64,000 nt of DNA, from NCBI RefSeq assembly GCF_000346465.2, contig NC_034012.1, forward strand, positions 9,098,294 to 9,162,293, written 5' to 3'. A model generated the notes under the pieces. That model saw nothing but the letters and a program-made list of their open reading frames with translations, did not search any database and was not told the origin of the DNA. Positions 12,293 to 24,379 of this stretch are shown here, piece after piece (position 1 is the first letter of the stretch; every line of letters starts with the position of its first letter). The stretch is from Prunus persica (taxonomy: Eukaryota; Streptophyta; Magnoliopsida; Rosales; Rosaceae). Position numbers and translations under genes: made by a program.

Positions 12293-12640
12293 CTGTACAT
12301 GTTTTCAAAAAAATTAAATACTAATAATCTTAATTCACGCAGCACACCCCGTCTAGTTACATAGAAGCTTTAAACCATTCATTTACTTTCACAGCTATCT
12401 ACGCATGAAATTCTACTTTCCATAGAAGGTTTTTCAATGGAAACAAACAGAACCAGAAAAGACAACATTTTTCCAGAACCCATATTCAATCTAGAATTAA
12501 CAACCGAAAGAAATATTATGTTCTTCACAGATAAACAACGCAAAAGGGAAAGACTTGAAATTTCCATGAATCATTTCTCAGTTTCTCTGTAACCATACAG
12601 ATGGTACGGAAGAAGCCAAAGGGTTATGAAGAAAAAGTAC
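12293..12640 (-). promoter_or_regulatory. Leader intron of F-box copy 3
   Basis: Donor after AACGTTTCAG at 12641 and acceptor CATGTACAG before the ATG; same structure as copies 1 and 2. Confidence 0.6.
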
Positions 12641-13706
12641 CTGAAACGTTCTGAGATAGCTGATTAAAGCCCTAGTGAGAGGGAATAGTAAAAGCTCTGC
12701 TTGGTTATCGAGAAACGGCGGGAAAGGCTAATAAAATGATAACCACAGGTACGACGACGCTTTGACCATCTGTGTTAGTGTGTGAAGGCTTCTTTGAGAA
12801 ATCTCGAGCCTTTTATGCACTTTTCTCTCGATAACAGCTGCTTGGGTCTGGCTTTGAGCATTTGTTTCGGTTTTTGCACCCCCAATTTTTCTCATTTAAA
12901 CAGAGAATTTTGTAACATTGGAATAAGAAATGAATACCATTAAATTCAAGGGTTAAATAGTTAATGGGTTTTGCACAAAAATTCATCTTAATCACTAAGG
13001 AAATTTAGCCAAATTGATCGCTGTATTTCCCACAATTTACAATTTATAACTATGTTATCTTTCTTTTAAGTGCAGTTTTTATTTTTACTTTTTTAAAGAA
13101 GCAAGTTTAGTATTGATGGCAAAGAGTCGTAATCAAGGTGATTAAACACTAAAATATATTGGCAAGTTATTGATTTTAAATTAGTTTGGTTTGGCTTTTT
13201 TATTGGCAACTTGTTGATTTCAACTTAATAAAAAATAACAAAATGTCTATAAATTGTAAACTTTGTAAAACATATTGACCAATTTGACCATCTCTGTTGA
13301 TTTCCTTGTTTACGCTTCAAACCAAAACCAACTTAATTACGTTTTGGGATAGTGAATAAAATGAATAGCATTTGACACTCTTATTCTGACTAGAAAGACT
13401 TGTGTAAAAAATTAAACGACAATTAATTAGAAGCAGCTTAATGCTCCTACATTGCAAACCTTCAATTCCCTGTATATCCCCCTCTAAACAAAAAATGCAA
13501 AATATGGTTCAATGAAGATGAATTAACCCCGGGCCCTTCCATTGAAAGTTAAATAGAAATAAAAAGTGGATAAGAAATTTACAAAATACAAAAGAAACAT
13601 CGGCAAATCGATCCATCTTTTGATCAACAAAGGGGGTTTCTCTGATTTACAACTTTGATAACAGAATCCATCTAAAACCCAATATTGGACTAACAAAATA
13701 AAAACT

Positions 13707-15624
13707 TCAGATAAATTCAAGTTGACAAGCCCTTGAAGCCCTTCGAGACATTGCAAAATCTTTGGATAAGTCATTACAAATAGTCATCTCACTCAAAACT
13801 TGACCCTTCTTCAACAAATACTTAGCCACTTTCTTCTCATGCGGGTATCCCTTGTATCCCCTTATGGTGATAGTCTTGAGGTGTGATATCAGACAAACAG
13901 GCACAGATTCTGGCTTTCTCCATCGATGCTCTGAGTATAAGACATGTTTCGAGTAGTTTTCGTGCTTTTTGTAATCCCCGGAACATGATATGTTCTGCAA
14001 AGTATGAATGAAATGAGAATAGTAAAGAGATGCATGTTGGTAGGACTTAGCATGAGTGAAAGTGCATCTTACTTCTTTATGCTCCACGACAAGATATTCC
14101 AGATTAGGTGATCTCTTGAGCAGCTCTGTTAGCAAATCCCAGTGATAGCAATCATGAAGAACCAGCTTCAATTCACTCAAATTATCAAATGCAGGCAGAC
14201 AGCCACCCTTCGTGAAAGATAAAATACTAATCAAACATAAACTCATGCATGAATTAAACATTTACTTATGCATAGCAGCATGCTATTGCAAATCATAAAA
14301 CACCAAAATGGAAGACACTACTTTCAGTACACACACTCCTTTTTTTTATATAAAAAAACAAGCGATAGTCTAAACTACAAGGGGAGGGGGACATGCCTGC
14401 TAGGGATATGTTTTTTCATCATGAAGTTTAGAATATTATGGAAGGAAATGTCTACAGATTTTTCAGTTGCTTTCTATTTCTTAATTATTTCCTTCCTAAA
14501 CCAAAACTAAATAACCATTTATGTCTTTAATCTGTCCAACTTAGAGGGATTCAAAATATGGGCTTGCATGCTACCCTCCTCTCCTTCCTATACTCCTCTC
14601 TACTAAACATTGAGTAAAAGGAGTGAGTTAGGGCATACTTACCGCCAAAAAATGAGCTGAAAGAGACAGGTACTTCACATTGGAAAATCCACCCAGAAGC
14701 GCAGTTGCTCTGTTAGAAAAGGCATGCTGGTGATTCACATAATGGCACCAGAGATTGACATTTGCTTTGACCAAAGATTTTACATTCTCGAATGAATACT
14801 TTGACAAAATATCCTGCTTGATATCAAGGCTTTCAAGCTTTGGGCAATTTATAAAAAAAATTGTGCTTACTATCTTGACCAAAACAGCTTTGGTTTAGTT
14901 CCAGTCTCAACGTCGTTAGTTAAGGCACAGAGATGTTGAAATTCAAAACATCATTGAATCCAAGAAGTCCATCTATAGTCAAACATTCAAGAACAGGGCA
15001 GCAAGAAAAAATCTTTTCCATTGAGTCATTATCAGGATAATCAACACTGACGTGTAGGAACTTGAGACTTGGAAAACACCCTGATGTAGGAGGAGCATAT
15101 GCAATACAATTTGACTTCACCTTCAAAACCTCCAGTGTTTTGCACATGAAAACGCATTGAGGCAACTCCACAATCTGGCCACCTTCATCATTATTTATTT
15201 CGACATGAAGATCAAGTTCAACAACATTATGCCTAATGACGGTTCGAATCCAACCATCAATGCGAGAGAAATCCTCATCGCTGCAGTAACAATGAAGACG
15301 AAATTTTTGAATATCTAACGGGTCACGGGAGGAAAGAACACGATCAACAAAAGTCAAAAAGAGAGCATAGGACTCAGACTTATATCCCTCTGTCCACGGA
15401 AACAAAACAGACAAAGCTTTATATTCGAAGTCTAGAACGGGAACAGAAGCCCATATCCTCTTCCATCTTGTAGACAGAATGCTAGTTCTCACAGCATATT
15501 TTGTTGGAATGAAGGAAAGTATGTGACAAAGAATTGCATCTGGTAACTCACTGATCCTATCTTTAACACTGTCTTGACGCTTTGGCTTCTTTTTTAGTCT
15601 GACAGGCTTTGATTTCGAACCCAT
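13707..15624 (-). pseudogene. F-box/FBD/LRR gene, copy 4; nonsense codon and frameshift
   Basis: Exon 1 (15624-14643) starts MGSKSKPVRL and has a complete F-box. After NFNISVP the frame hits TAA (14922-14920), where copy 3 has GAA. About 70 bp further on, a run of eight T (copy 3 has seven, near 14860) shifts the frame; the remainder, with INCPKLESLDIKQ, lies in another frame. Exons 2 (14207-14073) and 3 (13994-13707, FBD) are open with good sites. The leader donor is also changed: copies 1-3 read CAG-GTAC, here CAA-CTAC near 15782. The three lesions together argue for a dead gene, though a 234-aa F-box fragment remains open. Confidence 0.88.
14348..14397 (-). mobile_element. SINE 3' fragment, inverted
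   Basis: Read on the minus strand it gives CCCCTTGTAGTTTAGACTAT then CGCTTGTT, the tail of the SINE seen at 6033 and 56600. It lies in intron 1 of F-box copy 4. Confidence 0.55.
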
Positions 15625-15659
15625 TTTTATGTCCCTGTACATTTTTTCTAGTTAGAAAC

Positions 15660-16270
15660 TTTAAACCATGCCTTCACAGCTATCTTCTAGATTAACAACT
15701 GAAAGAAAGATTATAAGTTGTTCACAGATAAACAACGCAAGGGGCAAGACTTTACAAAGTCATAGGGTTATGAAGAAAAAGTAGTTGAAACGAATAGCAA
15801 AAAAAAACTGTGATTGGTTGCTGAGAAACAGTGAGAAAATCTAAGAAAAAGAAATCATGAATGTTGTTAGCCGAGATAGGATTTCATGTGCACCAAATGC
15901 ATATAAAAAAATTTACAATCTTTCAACATTAACAGGGCACAAAGCAATTATATATGCATAAAAAAGTTATACTGAATCATAAGTAATAAGAAGGGAAAAA
16001 TTATAACATTAGAAAATCTTACTTGTAAAGAAATAAAAATCTTGAAGCAAGTTGTAGGAAAATAACAGCTGAGCAAACACCACAAATATAAATTTTTCTT
16101 TGCAAACCTGAGACAAGTACGGCTTGATACTCCAACTTCGTTTTGAGTTATTATCAATTTGGGTCATATAAAAACCAAAGCTATTATTTTCCTAGTTTCT
16201 TGCTGGTTGGCAAAAAGACATTTTTTGTGGAAAACTTGATTTGATTGGTTGCCTCCTTAATTTCTATTAA
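15660..16270. other. Intergenic region upstream of F-box copy 4
   Basis: A degraded version of the array's upstream flank to about 15850, then AT-rich sequence. No gene seen. Confidence 0.45.
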
Positions 16271-16758
16271 TGGTATGTTTACTAATCAGGAATTAGAATT
16301 CTTATTAGGAATTGAATTCCATCTATGCAGGATTCATGTGTTTACTTCACATCAAGGAATTAAAAAGTAAGTGGGGTCCATACAAAATTAGGAATTGAAT
16401 TCCTAATTTCGGAGGAATTCAATTCTTGGGTGGGAGATGGTATTCTAATTCCTGGAGAACTAGGGCATTAGAAATTCATCTTTTTTACCCATTATATCCT
16501 CACACAATTTTAAAAATTTCAAATTTGCCATATATTTTAACCTAACGACGAGGACATTTTAATAATTAGCACCACTTCTACCCCAATTCCATATATAGTT
16601 TAGGAAACAACTTCAATAGGAATTCCGAATATAACTCTCCTCAATCCATATAGTTTAATAAACAACTTTAATAGGAATCCGGAATCTAATTCTCCTTGAT
16701 CCAACTCATCCTCAATTCAATTCATCTTAATCCAATTACGAATTCGTAAACATGTCAT
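16271..16758. mobile_element. 488-bp MITE with TAA target duplication
   Basis: The left end TGGTATGTTTAC and right end GTAAACATGTCA are inverted with two mismatches. TAA flanks both sides (16268-16270 and 16759-16761). The interior is rich in GGAATT/AATTCC phrases. It is consistent with a PIF/Harbinger-type MITE. Confidence 0.75.
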
Positions 16759-16967
16759 AATAGATTTGGTGGGGCCTATAAATCCTTATTCACCTCTACT
16801 TTTGTCTTTATTGTGGGCCTGGCTTTGCCTTTGTGTTATTTCGGTTTTCGGCTCCCTTATTGGGCTCTACCGTTTGAGCTTTCAAATCAACATTAAAAAA
16901 TCAGCCCAAAAAAACCAATTTGAAACTCTTCTATCTAAATAACCTTTAACTACATGGTGTCGAGCAA

Positions 16968-17110
16968 GTGGGGTATAGCTCAGTTAGTTGAGTTCTTCCA
17001 CCTATATCCTTTTGGACAGAGGTTTGAAACTCTTAGGCACCCAATGAATATTTCCCCTCCCCAAATCGCTTGTAAAAAAATGTATTTATAAAAAAACAAA
17101 AAAAAAACTT
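16968..17110 (+). mobile_element. tRNA-derived SINE
   Basis: GGGGTATAGCTCAGTTAGTT (box A) and GAGGTTTGAAACTC (box B) are spaced as in a pol III promoter. They are followed by a tRNA-unrelated body and an A/T-rich tail. Acceptor-stem pairing and length do not fit a functional tRNA. Confidence 0.75.
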
Positions 17111-17294
17111 CATAGAATCGATTATTGAGGTGATACACAATCCCCCTCCAATAAAGGCACAAAGTTGTTAAAATCTCTAGGTTTAAATTACAAGTAGTAA
17201 AAATTTTAGACTACACACAACAACACAAGGTCTCCCAATGCCCTCAAAACACCAAGTTGGAGAGTCATTGACTCCGAGTTTGGAAAGCAAATTA

Positions 17295-19111
17295 TCATTT
17301 TTCTAATGACAAAATGTGCTTAACCAAGCCCTCCAAGGATTGGTATGAAGAGCCACCTTGTTTGATGCAAACATTTGCCTTCTCCATTAGCTGGAAGATT
17401 CTCTCTCTAATCTCTTCCCCTTCTTTCTCCACCATTATTTTCCTAACTGTTCTTTCAATCTCACCTCTTTTTATCCCATGCTCCAACTGCAACCCTACTT
17501 TCCAAACATCACTTACACATCTTGCATTCGCCATTTGATCACTGAGACATGGCATGCAAATCATAGGGACCCCCTCACAAATACTCTCCAACGTAGAATT
17601 CCAACCATTGTGAGTCCAAAACACTCCAACAGCTGGGTGGGCCAGCACCTCCTTTTGTGGAGCCCATTTCACAATGTGGGCCCTCCCATTCAGGGCCTCT
17701 AAGAACCCACTTGGCAGTGGTTCAAGCCACTCCGACCCATGTACTAATCCGGGTCGGATCACCCACAAAAAGGGTTGGTTGCTGTTGGCTAGCCCCCAAG
17801 CCATCTCCAAAAATTGGGCTTCACTTATTGCAGCAATGCTTCCAAAGCTGACATAGATGACAGATTTTAGTGCTTGGGAGTTTAGCCATCGAATGCAGCT
17901 TTGGTCTTGTGATAATAAGCTGCTACTTGAAGAAGAAGAAGAGGCTGCAGGGAAGCACTTGTGAAATGGGCCTATTGGGAAAATTGGGATGTTGAATTCT
18001 TGGCGAATTGTGGCCAGTGAACTTCCTTCAAGGTCTTCAAAAGTATTGAAAATGATCCCATGTGAGGCCTCAGTTTCCTTCTTCAGGCCTGACACTAGTT
18101 CATAGTATTTTTCTGGGTCCATAGTTTTGAGCACCGGAAGGTCTTTGATTTTGAGAGGTGGAAGCTCTATAACTGGTTCTTCTAGTCGAGAATCTAACGA
18201 TGCCAAGAAAAAATTATAGTAATGAAAATATGAAGTAATTGAAAGTATAGGTAATTGTTGTCACCCAAAAATTTAAGTAATTGTCAAGTGTAACAGCATA
18301 TAACAATGCATGTAGATTTTGTAGCAAACACCCAGGGAATTTGGACTTTCTCTTTGTCTGGATATTTTTGTTTTTAACTGAATTGTTTATTAAAAATCAA
18401 AGGACTTTTTCCATCTAAATAAAAATACAATATAATTATTAGAATTCTAATAAGCGAATTAGATTTAAAACAATGATTGATAAAATTAAAGCATGTAACT
18501 CAAAACCTATCGATACTGAGCGGATATGCCTAACATCTTACGTATTTTTGGTATGAGATTTATGTACTTTGAACAAAGATAAGCAGAGGATCTGGATCCA
18601 TGATGAAACATGTAAAGAAAGAAGCTTAATAAAAAACCACACCTTGTATGGGGAGGTAACCCTTTTCCAGCAGAAGTGGAAATGCAGCATAAGCAACAAA
18701 GGAAAAGGCAGCTGAAGTCCTTAATAGAATCCTTGGGAGCTTAAGGCTCTCAGCAACAGGTTGAGTGAAGTGAAACAGAAGGTCAGAGATCAAGCAAGCA
18801 ACAGGCACCTGATTATCTGATAGCAACCTAGCCAAGCATTCTCTGAAGGGTTCAGAACACTTAACATTGAGAAGAGAAATAAACGCCAAAATATCGCTTG
18901 TGGAGGCCTCAGCTTGAGATAAGGCAACAGGGATTGAGTGGAAGGTGAAGTGTGGATAGGTTGAAGGGTTGAGAGGGTTGAATTGGGTGTGGATGATGGT
19001 TATGGAGAATCCTTGGTGGTGAAGAAGGTTGGCCAGTTCTAGCATGGGGTTTAAATGGCCTTGAAGGGGCATTGGAAACAGTATCAATCTCAAACCCTTC
19101 CATTGCTCCAT
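17295..19111 (-). CDS. UDP-glycosyltransferase, UGT76-like (intact)
   Basis: Two exons, 19111-18643 and 18193-17295, give 455 aa, a normal length for family 1 UGTs. The intron is phase 1 (donor GTGTGG, acceptor GTTAG). The N-terminal domain has PMPLQGHLNPMLELA with the catalytic His of the GH pair. The C-terminal domain holds the 44-residue PSPG box at about residues 333-376, from WAPQKEV through HNGWNSTLES to the final DQ; the terminal Gln is typical of UDP-glucose users. An eight-Ser run lies around residue 241. UGT76 enzymes glucosylate small hydrophobic acceptors such as hormones or acids in the cytosol; the acceptor here cannot be told. A second, truncated copy lies at 35612-37096. Confidence 0.93.
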
Positions 19112-21292
19112 GTTAGAATTTAGAGGGAGCCTCTGTGAGATTTCCTTGGCTTTGGCTTCTGATTCTTGTCAATTCTCAATGTTAGGCATATGATCAATGT
19201 AAATTCCATGTGGCCTTATGTCCCTTAACTATTATTATTTTGCCACATTTGTCTCTTTTGTTTCAGCAGCATACATGAGAGTAATATTCTCTCCGGCGGA
19301 ATAAGTATAAAATGTAACACAAGAGTTGCGAAGATTACAAGTAATTAAAACATTAAGAAATATAAAATGTCTAATTATATTTGTTAAATTGCAATTAACG
19401 TTAGAGAAACAGTAACTCTTTATTCTCTATTATTTCAGTTTCAGACAAAGTTGATAGAAAAACATGGTTCAGAAGGAATATCTTTCCTGCTGGCGGGTGG
19501 AAGGGTCGGGCATGATGCAGACCAGTGTTTACCTGTGGTCAAACAGATACCACAATTCTTGAGAATCGCACGTCCTTCATCTTGGCCACAACAGGACCCT
19601 CTAAAGAACCAACCACATACCCTACAAACTACATCACAACCACTGCCAGGAATTGCATTCTTTGGGACACGATCCTTGTAAGGGCATCATTGTGGAATGT
19701 GCTCACCCACCTTTAAACAATACTTCCATTCACCTATTTGCAGTTTGTAAATCTATTATTAGATACAACAAAAACAAAAACAATAAAAATAATTATTTAT
19801 AGAAAAAATAAATGAATGAATGAGGATGAAAAAACCCAAATATCAGTCTTGTGAGCACATGATATTGAATAACAAGAATCTTTGATGAAATATATGTAAA
19901 ATTGTAAATACAGAAGCTACAGACGCAAGGGTTTGTTGGAAGAAGGTGGGAGGAGGAGCTATATAATTTTTTTTTTCTCTCTCTAAAATCAAAGGCATAC
20001 CAATATCAGGACAAGGGAGCTGGAAAGAAAGGAATGTAGGTGCCATCAGGACCAGCCTTTGTTTCTTCAGCTTTGCTACCTACTTGCAATTACATTGTTA
20101 AATACAAAAAAGAGGTGATGATGTCAAAGAAGTTAAAAGGAATGAGATCGATGATCCATAAAAAAAATAACTATAATATTAAATGTCGGTTATTCAATAT
20201 GCACACACCAAAATAACTTGGATGCATAAATATTTATGCATCAATCAAACTAAAAGAAAAAAGACTTTCTTTTTTTTACCAAAATACACAGAGTCCAAGC
20301 AAATTCCAGATAATCTTCCTCTCAAACCCTAAAAACAAAAGTCAAGAGCATACCAGGAGCACAAGGACATAAGAGAGGAGAATAAGTGTGAGCAGCAGCA
20401 GCCTTTGGTTCTAAATAAAGGGCTAGTATGGCATGATGAAACATTTAAATAAGGCCCTTTTACTATTCTATTCTCTCATTCAAATACTGCAAACATAAAA
20501 AAGCGTTTTTAGAAAACTGGTCTAAGAACACTGAGTTCAAGTAATTAACCATTTGTCTACCAACGAACCAAAATCAGTTATAGCTTAATTTGATCAATTA
20601 GCAAGGCATGGCACCATATTCTTCAATTACTTCCCAAAATTAAAAGAGAAACGTGCAACACAAAAATTTTGTCAAAAAAAAACACCCAAATAACCAAATG
20701 CGCAACGAACTCAAAACTAATCTAAAAGTATTTTCAAATCAAATAGAACTAAAATACTGTACGAGACGAAATTCTATACATGCAACAAAAAGTAAATATT
20801 TTCAATGTAAAAAGAGAAATTGTCATACACAAAAGCTGAGACATAAAATTTAAAGCCCAAGTAATTAAATTGCAAAAATTCTTCGTTTGAAACCCTTAAA
20901 TTAAAGGAAAAAAGAAAATCATACCGATAGGCCAGTCGATTTTCAAAAGTGGAGACGTATCGCAGTCAAGAGGGACCATCTCTGGCGGGCAAAGGACCTT
21001 TCCGCCACCTTTCTTATTGACGACAATTGAATTGCCACAGATTGACAAATCGCAGATGCGGGGGATATCTGGCGTGAAAAGGTCCTTTCCCTAGCGGTCC
21101 TCGTTGAGCCCCACCGACTGGGCATCCGATTTCTGGCAATCTAAGGATGAGACAAGGTCCATGGATGAGTCTGTTGGAAAGAGAGGAATGCCTGCCAGCA
21201 GAGCTTTGGATTTATTAGGGTTCAGGCTTCACATAAAGTTGAGATTGTAAATTGTGAGATTAAAATAGAAGGAGGTTGTTTCAATAAAAATT
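17769..21292. repeat. Segmental duplication, copy A (pairs with 35729-39272)
   Basis: About 3.5 kb carrying most of the UGT gene and a whole zinc-knuckle gene copy is repeated at 35729-39272 in the same orientation. Differences are scattered substitutions and short indels. The UGT first exon differs in very few of its 161 residues. The left breakpoint falls inside UGT exon 2 at AAAGGGTTGG; the right one is at TCAATAAAAATT. Confidence 0.92.
19441..21162 (-). pseudogene. Zinc-knuckle gene copy 1 (dead)
   Basis: It has the same four-exon layout as the intact copy at 37425-39143. The lesions seen are: TAG at 21093-21091 in exon 1 after LNEDR; an extra base in exon 3 near 20024 (GGAAAGAAAGG versus GGAAGAAAGG on the plus strand); TGA at 19689-19687 in exon 4, where the intact copy has CGA; and replacement of the first knuckle Cys by Trp (EWKYC instead of ECEYC). 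The gene lies directly 5' (on the plus strand, downstream) of the intact UGT. Confidence 0.88.
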
Positions 21293-22130
21293 AAGTCCGA
21301 CATACAACTTAGCCGATATAAATTCTTTCTTAATCTTCATTATCTTAACACGCACCCAATGTCGATTCTTTCTTGATTTTTTCTATTAGTAATAGTAACC
21401 TAAATATACATGCATATCAATAAGAATCATTGTTTCTATAACTCGAGAGATGGGCAAGTGACTTGAGAAACTCCCATGTCTGCGATGGGCATCGGTGAGC
21501 ACTGGCAGATTTCATTTCGTTGGATTGTCTTTTTGCTTTTGGAAAATTAAGATTTAATTAGGTTTATTTGTGTATAAATGTCAAGATTTCAGATAGACGG
21601 GTCAATGACTCACGCAACACTGATATTGCCCCAAACTTAATCACCTACAAAGTCTAGTATGTGTGGAGCATGTGACAGGTAAAGGTAAATGCCCAGTAAT
21701 CTAGGCTCACTCAATCAACACGTTCTAATACCATGTAGGATTTTTAATCAAGTTTCTGATGTGGAACTTATATTCTTCAACAATAAATAATCTTTAGCGA
21801 GCCACAGCTTTTACAAAAAGATTCACTTACTTTGGAATTTCTGCTTCTCTAGGCATCACTTGATTTTTAATTTGAGTCAGCATATATTACAATTCCAAAA
21901 ATGTTCTCTTACACGGTTGAGACTTTAGAAACTTAAACATATACAAAATAACCATTGAATTTGTAACACAGAAAAGTTATGATATATAGAATAACAAACA
22001 ACAGCTATTGAATTTGTAACACAAAGAGTTGGAGTTGGAGAAGATTACAGTTAATAAACATTAGAAAATAAAATGTTTAATTATGCTTTAAATCATAATT
22101 AACTTCAGAGAAACAGTAGCTCTCCATTCT
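21293..22130. repeat. Flank repeats between zinc-knuckle copies 1 and 3
   Basis: 21293-21440 resembles 23950-24110, the shared upstream flank of the zinc-knuckle copies. 21780-21985 resembles the 3' flank block of the small G-P-P-P-Q-I-N genes (compare 46590-46770 and 50300-50480), with the shared phrases CTTGATTTTCAATTTGAGTC and CAAATGTTCTCTTA. No coding exon of that family remains here. Confidence 0.65.
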
Positions 22131-23828
22131 CTACGATTTCAGACAACGCTTGACAGAAATACAATTCTTGAGAACCGCACGTCCTTCATCTTGGCCACAA
22201 CAGGACCCTCTAAAGAACCAACCACATACTCTACAAACTACATCACAACCACTGCCGAGAATTGCATTCTTTGGGACACGGTCCTGGTAAGGGCATAGTT
22301 GCGTCATGTGCTCACCCACCTTTAAACAATATTTGCATTCACCTGTGTGCAGTTTGTAAATTCATTATTAAATATAATAAAAATAATTATTTGTAAATTT
22401 AAAAAAAAAGAAGAATGAGGATGACAAACCCAAATAATAGTCTTGTGAGCACAAGATTTTGAATAACAACAAATCTATAGATATTATGTCGGAAGAAGAT
22501 TATAAAATGAATCTTTGAGTAAAATTGGTAATAAAGAAGTTGCAGACACAAGGGTTGAATGAAATTGTCCGGGTGTGGAAGGGGAGGCAAGGGTTTTGGG
22601 GAAGGAGGTAGGAGGAGGAGCTATATAAATCTGTATTTTTTTTTCTCTCTAAAATGAAAGGCATACCAATAGGACGAGAGTGCTGGATGAAAGGAATGTA
22701 GGTGCTATCAAGATCAGCCTTTGGTTCTGATTTTCGTAAAGGATACGTAGGCACCCTGAAGTTTGACTTTGGAGGTTCAAATTTTTCTTCAACAGGTTCT
22801 TCACCTTTGTTCCCTGTTTGCAATTACATTGTTAAATACAACAACAACAACAACAACAACAACAAAAAACAAAACAAAAAAAGGATGATGATGTCAATGA
22901 AGTTAGAAGAAATGAGATCTATGATCCATAAACAAATAACTATAATATCAAATATCGGTTATCTAATATATGCACACACCAAATTAACTTGACTGGATTC
23001 AAATTTTTGACATACTACATATCGTCTAATTACACCAACAAAACTAAAATAAAAACACTTTCTTTTTCCAAAATTCAGAGAGCAAGCAAATTCCAGATAA
23101 TCTTCCTCTCAAACCCCTGAAAAGGAAAATCAATGCCACAACAGGAGCACTAAGGCATAAGAGAGGAAAATAAGTGTGAGCAGCAGCGGCCTTTGGTTCT
23201 ATTCTCTCATTCAAACATAAAAAGCACAACATCTTCAAGTATTAACCATTCGTCTACCAGCAATCCAAATTCAGTTATAGCTTAATTTGATCAATTAGCA
23301 AAGGCATGCTACACCATCTTCTTCAATTACGTCCCAAAAATAAAAACGTGCAACACAAATTTTTTTTTGAAAAATACACCCAAATGCTCAACAAACTCAA
23401 AACTAATTTTAGAACTAATTTTTTTTCTAAAAGTATTTCCATATCAAATAGAACTAGGATATTGTACAAGGCGAAATTCAATATATGCACCAAAAAGTAT
23501 ATATTTTCAATATGAAAAGAGAATGTTTAAAGTAATTAAATTGCAAATAATCTTCATCACAAACAATTAAATGAAAAAGAAAAAGCATACCGACTGGGCA
23601 GCCGGGTTTCAAAAGTGGAGACTTATCGCGATCAAGGGGGACCATCTCTGGCGGGCAAGGGACCTTTCCGCCACCTTTCTTAATGATGACAATCGAATTG
23701 CCACGGATTGATAAATCGCTTATGCGGGGGATATCTGGCCAGAAAAAGTCCTTTTGGATGCGGTCCTTATCCATCTCCACCGACTGGGCATCCGATTTCT
23801 GGCACTTCAAGGATGAGACAAGGTCCAT
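22131..23828 (-). pseudogene. Zinc-knuckle gene copy 3 (diverged, probably broken)
   Basis: Exon 1 (23828-23591) is open and starts MDLVSSLKCQKSDAQ. Exon 2 (about 23198-23142) lacks its donor: CTCCTG is followed by TTGTGG where the sister has GTATGC. Exon 3 (22813-22667) is 147 nt, longer than the 78 nt of copy 2, with extra EEKFEPPKSNFRVPTYP-like residues. Exon 4 (22342-22131) keeps the first knuckle (CKYCLKVGEHMTQLC), but about 80 bp including the second knuckle is gone and it ends KRCLKS. A shifted donor 2 bases away would break the frame. It could be a partial gene if exon 2 is skipped or spliced differently. Confidence 0.72.
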
Positions 23829-24379
23829 GGCTGCGTTTGTTGGAAAGAGAGGAATGCCTGCCTACAGAGCTTTGGATTTATTAGGGTTCAGGCTTCATAT
23901 AGAGATGAGACTGTAAATTGTGAGATTAAAAAAGGAGGTTCTTTCAATTAAAATTAAGTGCGCGATAGAACTTAGCCCTTATAAATTATTTCCTAATCTT
24001 TATTATTTTAACACGCATCCAATGTCGATTCTTTCTTAATTTTTTCTATTAGTAACCTAGACATACGTGCAGATCAATAAGAATCATTGTTTTTATAACT
24101 GGAAAGATGGGTTCTCGCTCTTCTGACAGCAAAACCAAAATATGCTAATTCACAGCCGAATTGCAGATATCTGGTAGTAAAATTAAAATTCACAGAAAAA
24201 CCAAAATATGTTTTTGAAGCCAAAAAAGAGAATTGATACCTGAGAATAAATCAGCGCCTCAAGTACACCCTCAATCAGTAAACGAAGAACGCTCAGTAAA
24301 TAACCAAAATAAGAAAATAGTAAGAAATCCTGAAGAAGAAGACTCTGTATGTCAATAACCAGAAGAATAAATAGAAGAC

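Larger units (their letters stand above)
3300..15900 (-). repeat. Four-copy tandem array of F-box/FBD genes, period about 3.4-3.5 kb
   Basis: Start codons lie at 5274, 8784, 12282 and 15624, so spacings are 3510, 3498 and 3342 bp. Each unit shares a leader intron, a long F-box/LRR exon, a 135-nt exon, an FBD exon, and a similar 3' flank. Even intron text is alike (for example the TTCTTCACAGATAAACAACGC phrase upstream of each copy). This indicates unequal crossing-over duplicates with the same orientation. Confidence 0.92.

Noticed and set aside
16968..17040. Possible tRNA gene
   Set aside because: Box A and box B are present but stems and length do not fit; a SINE explains the sequence.
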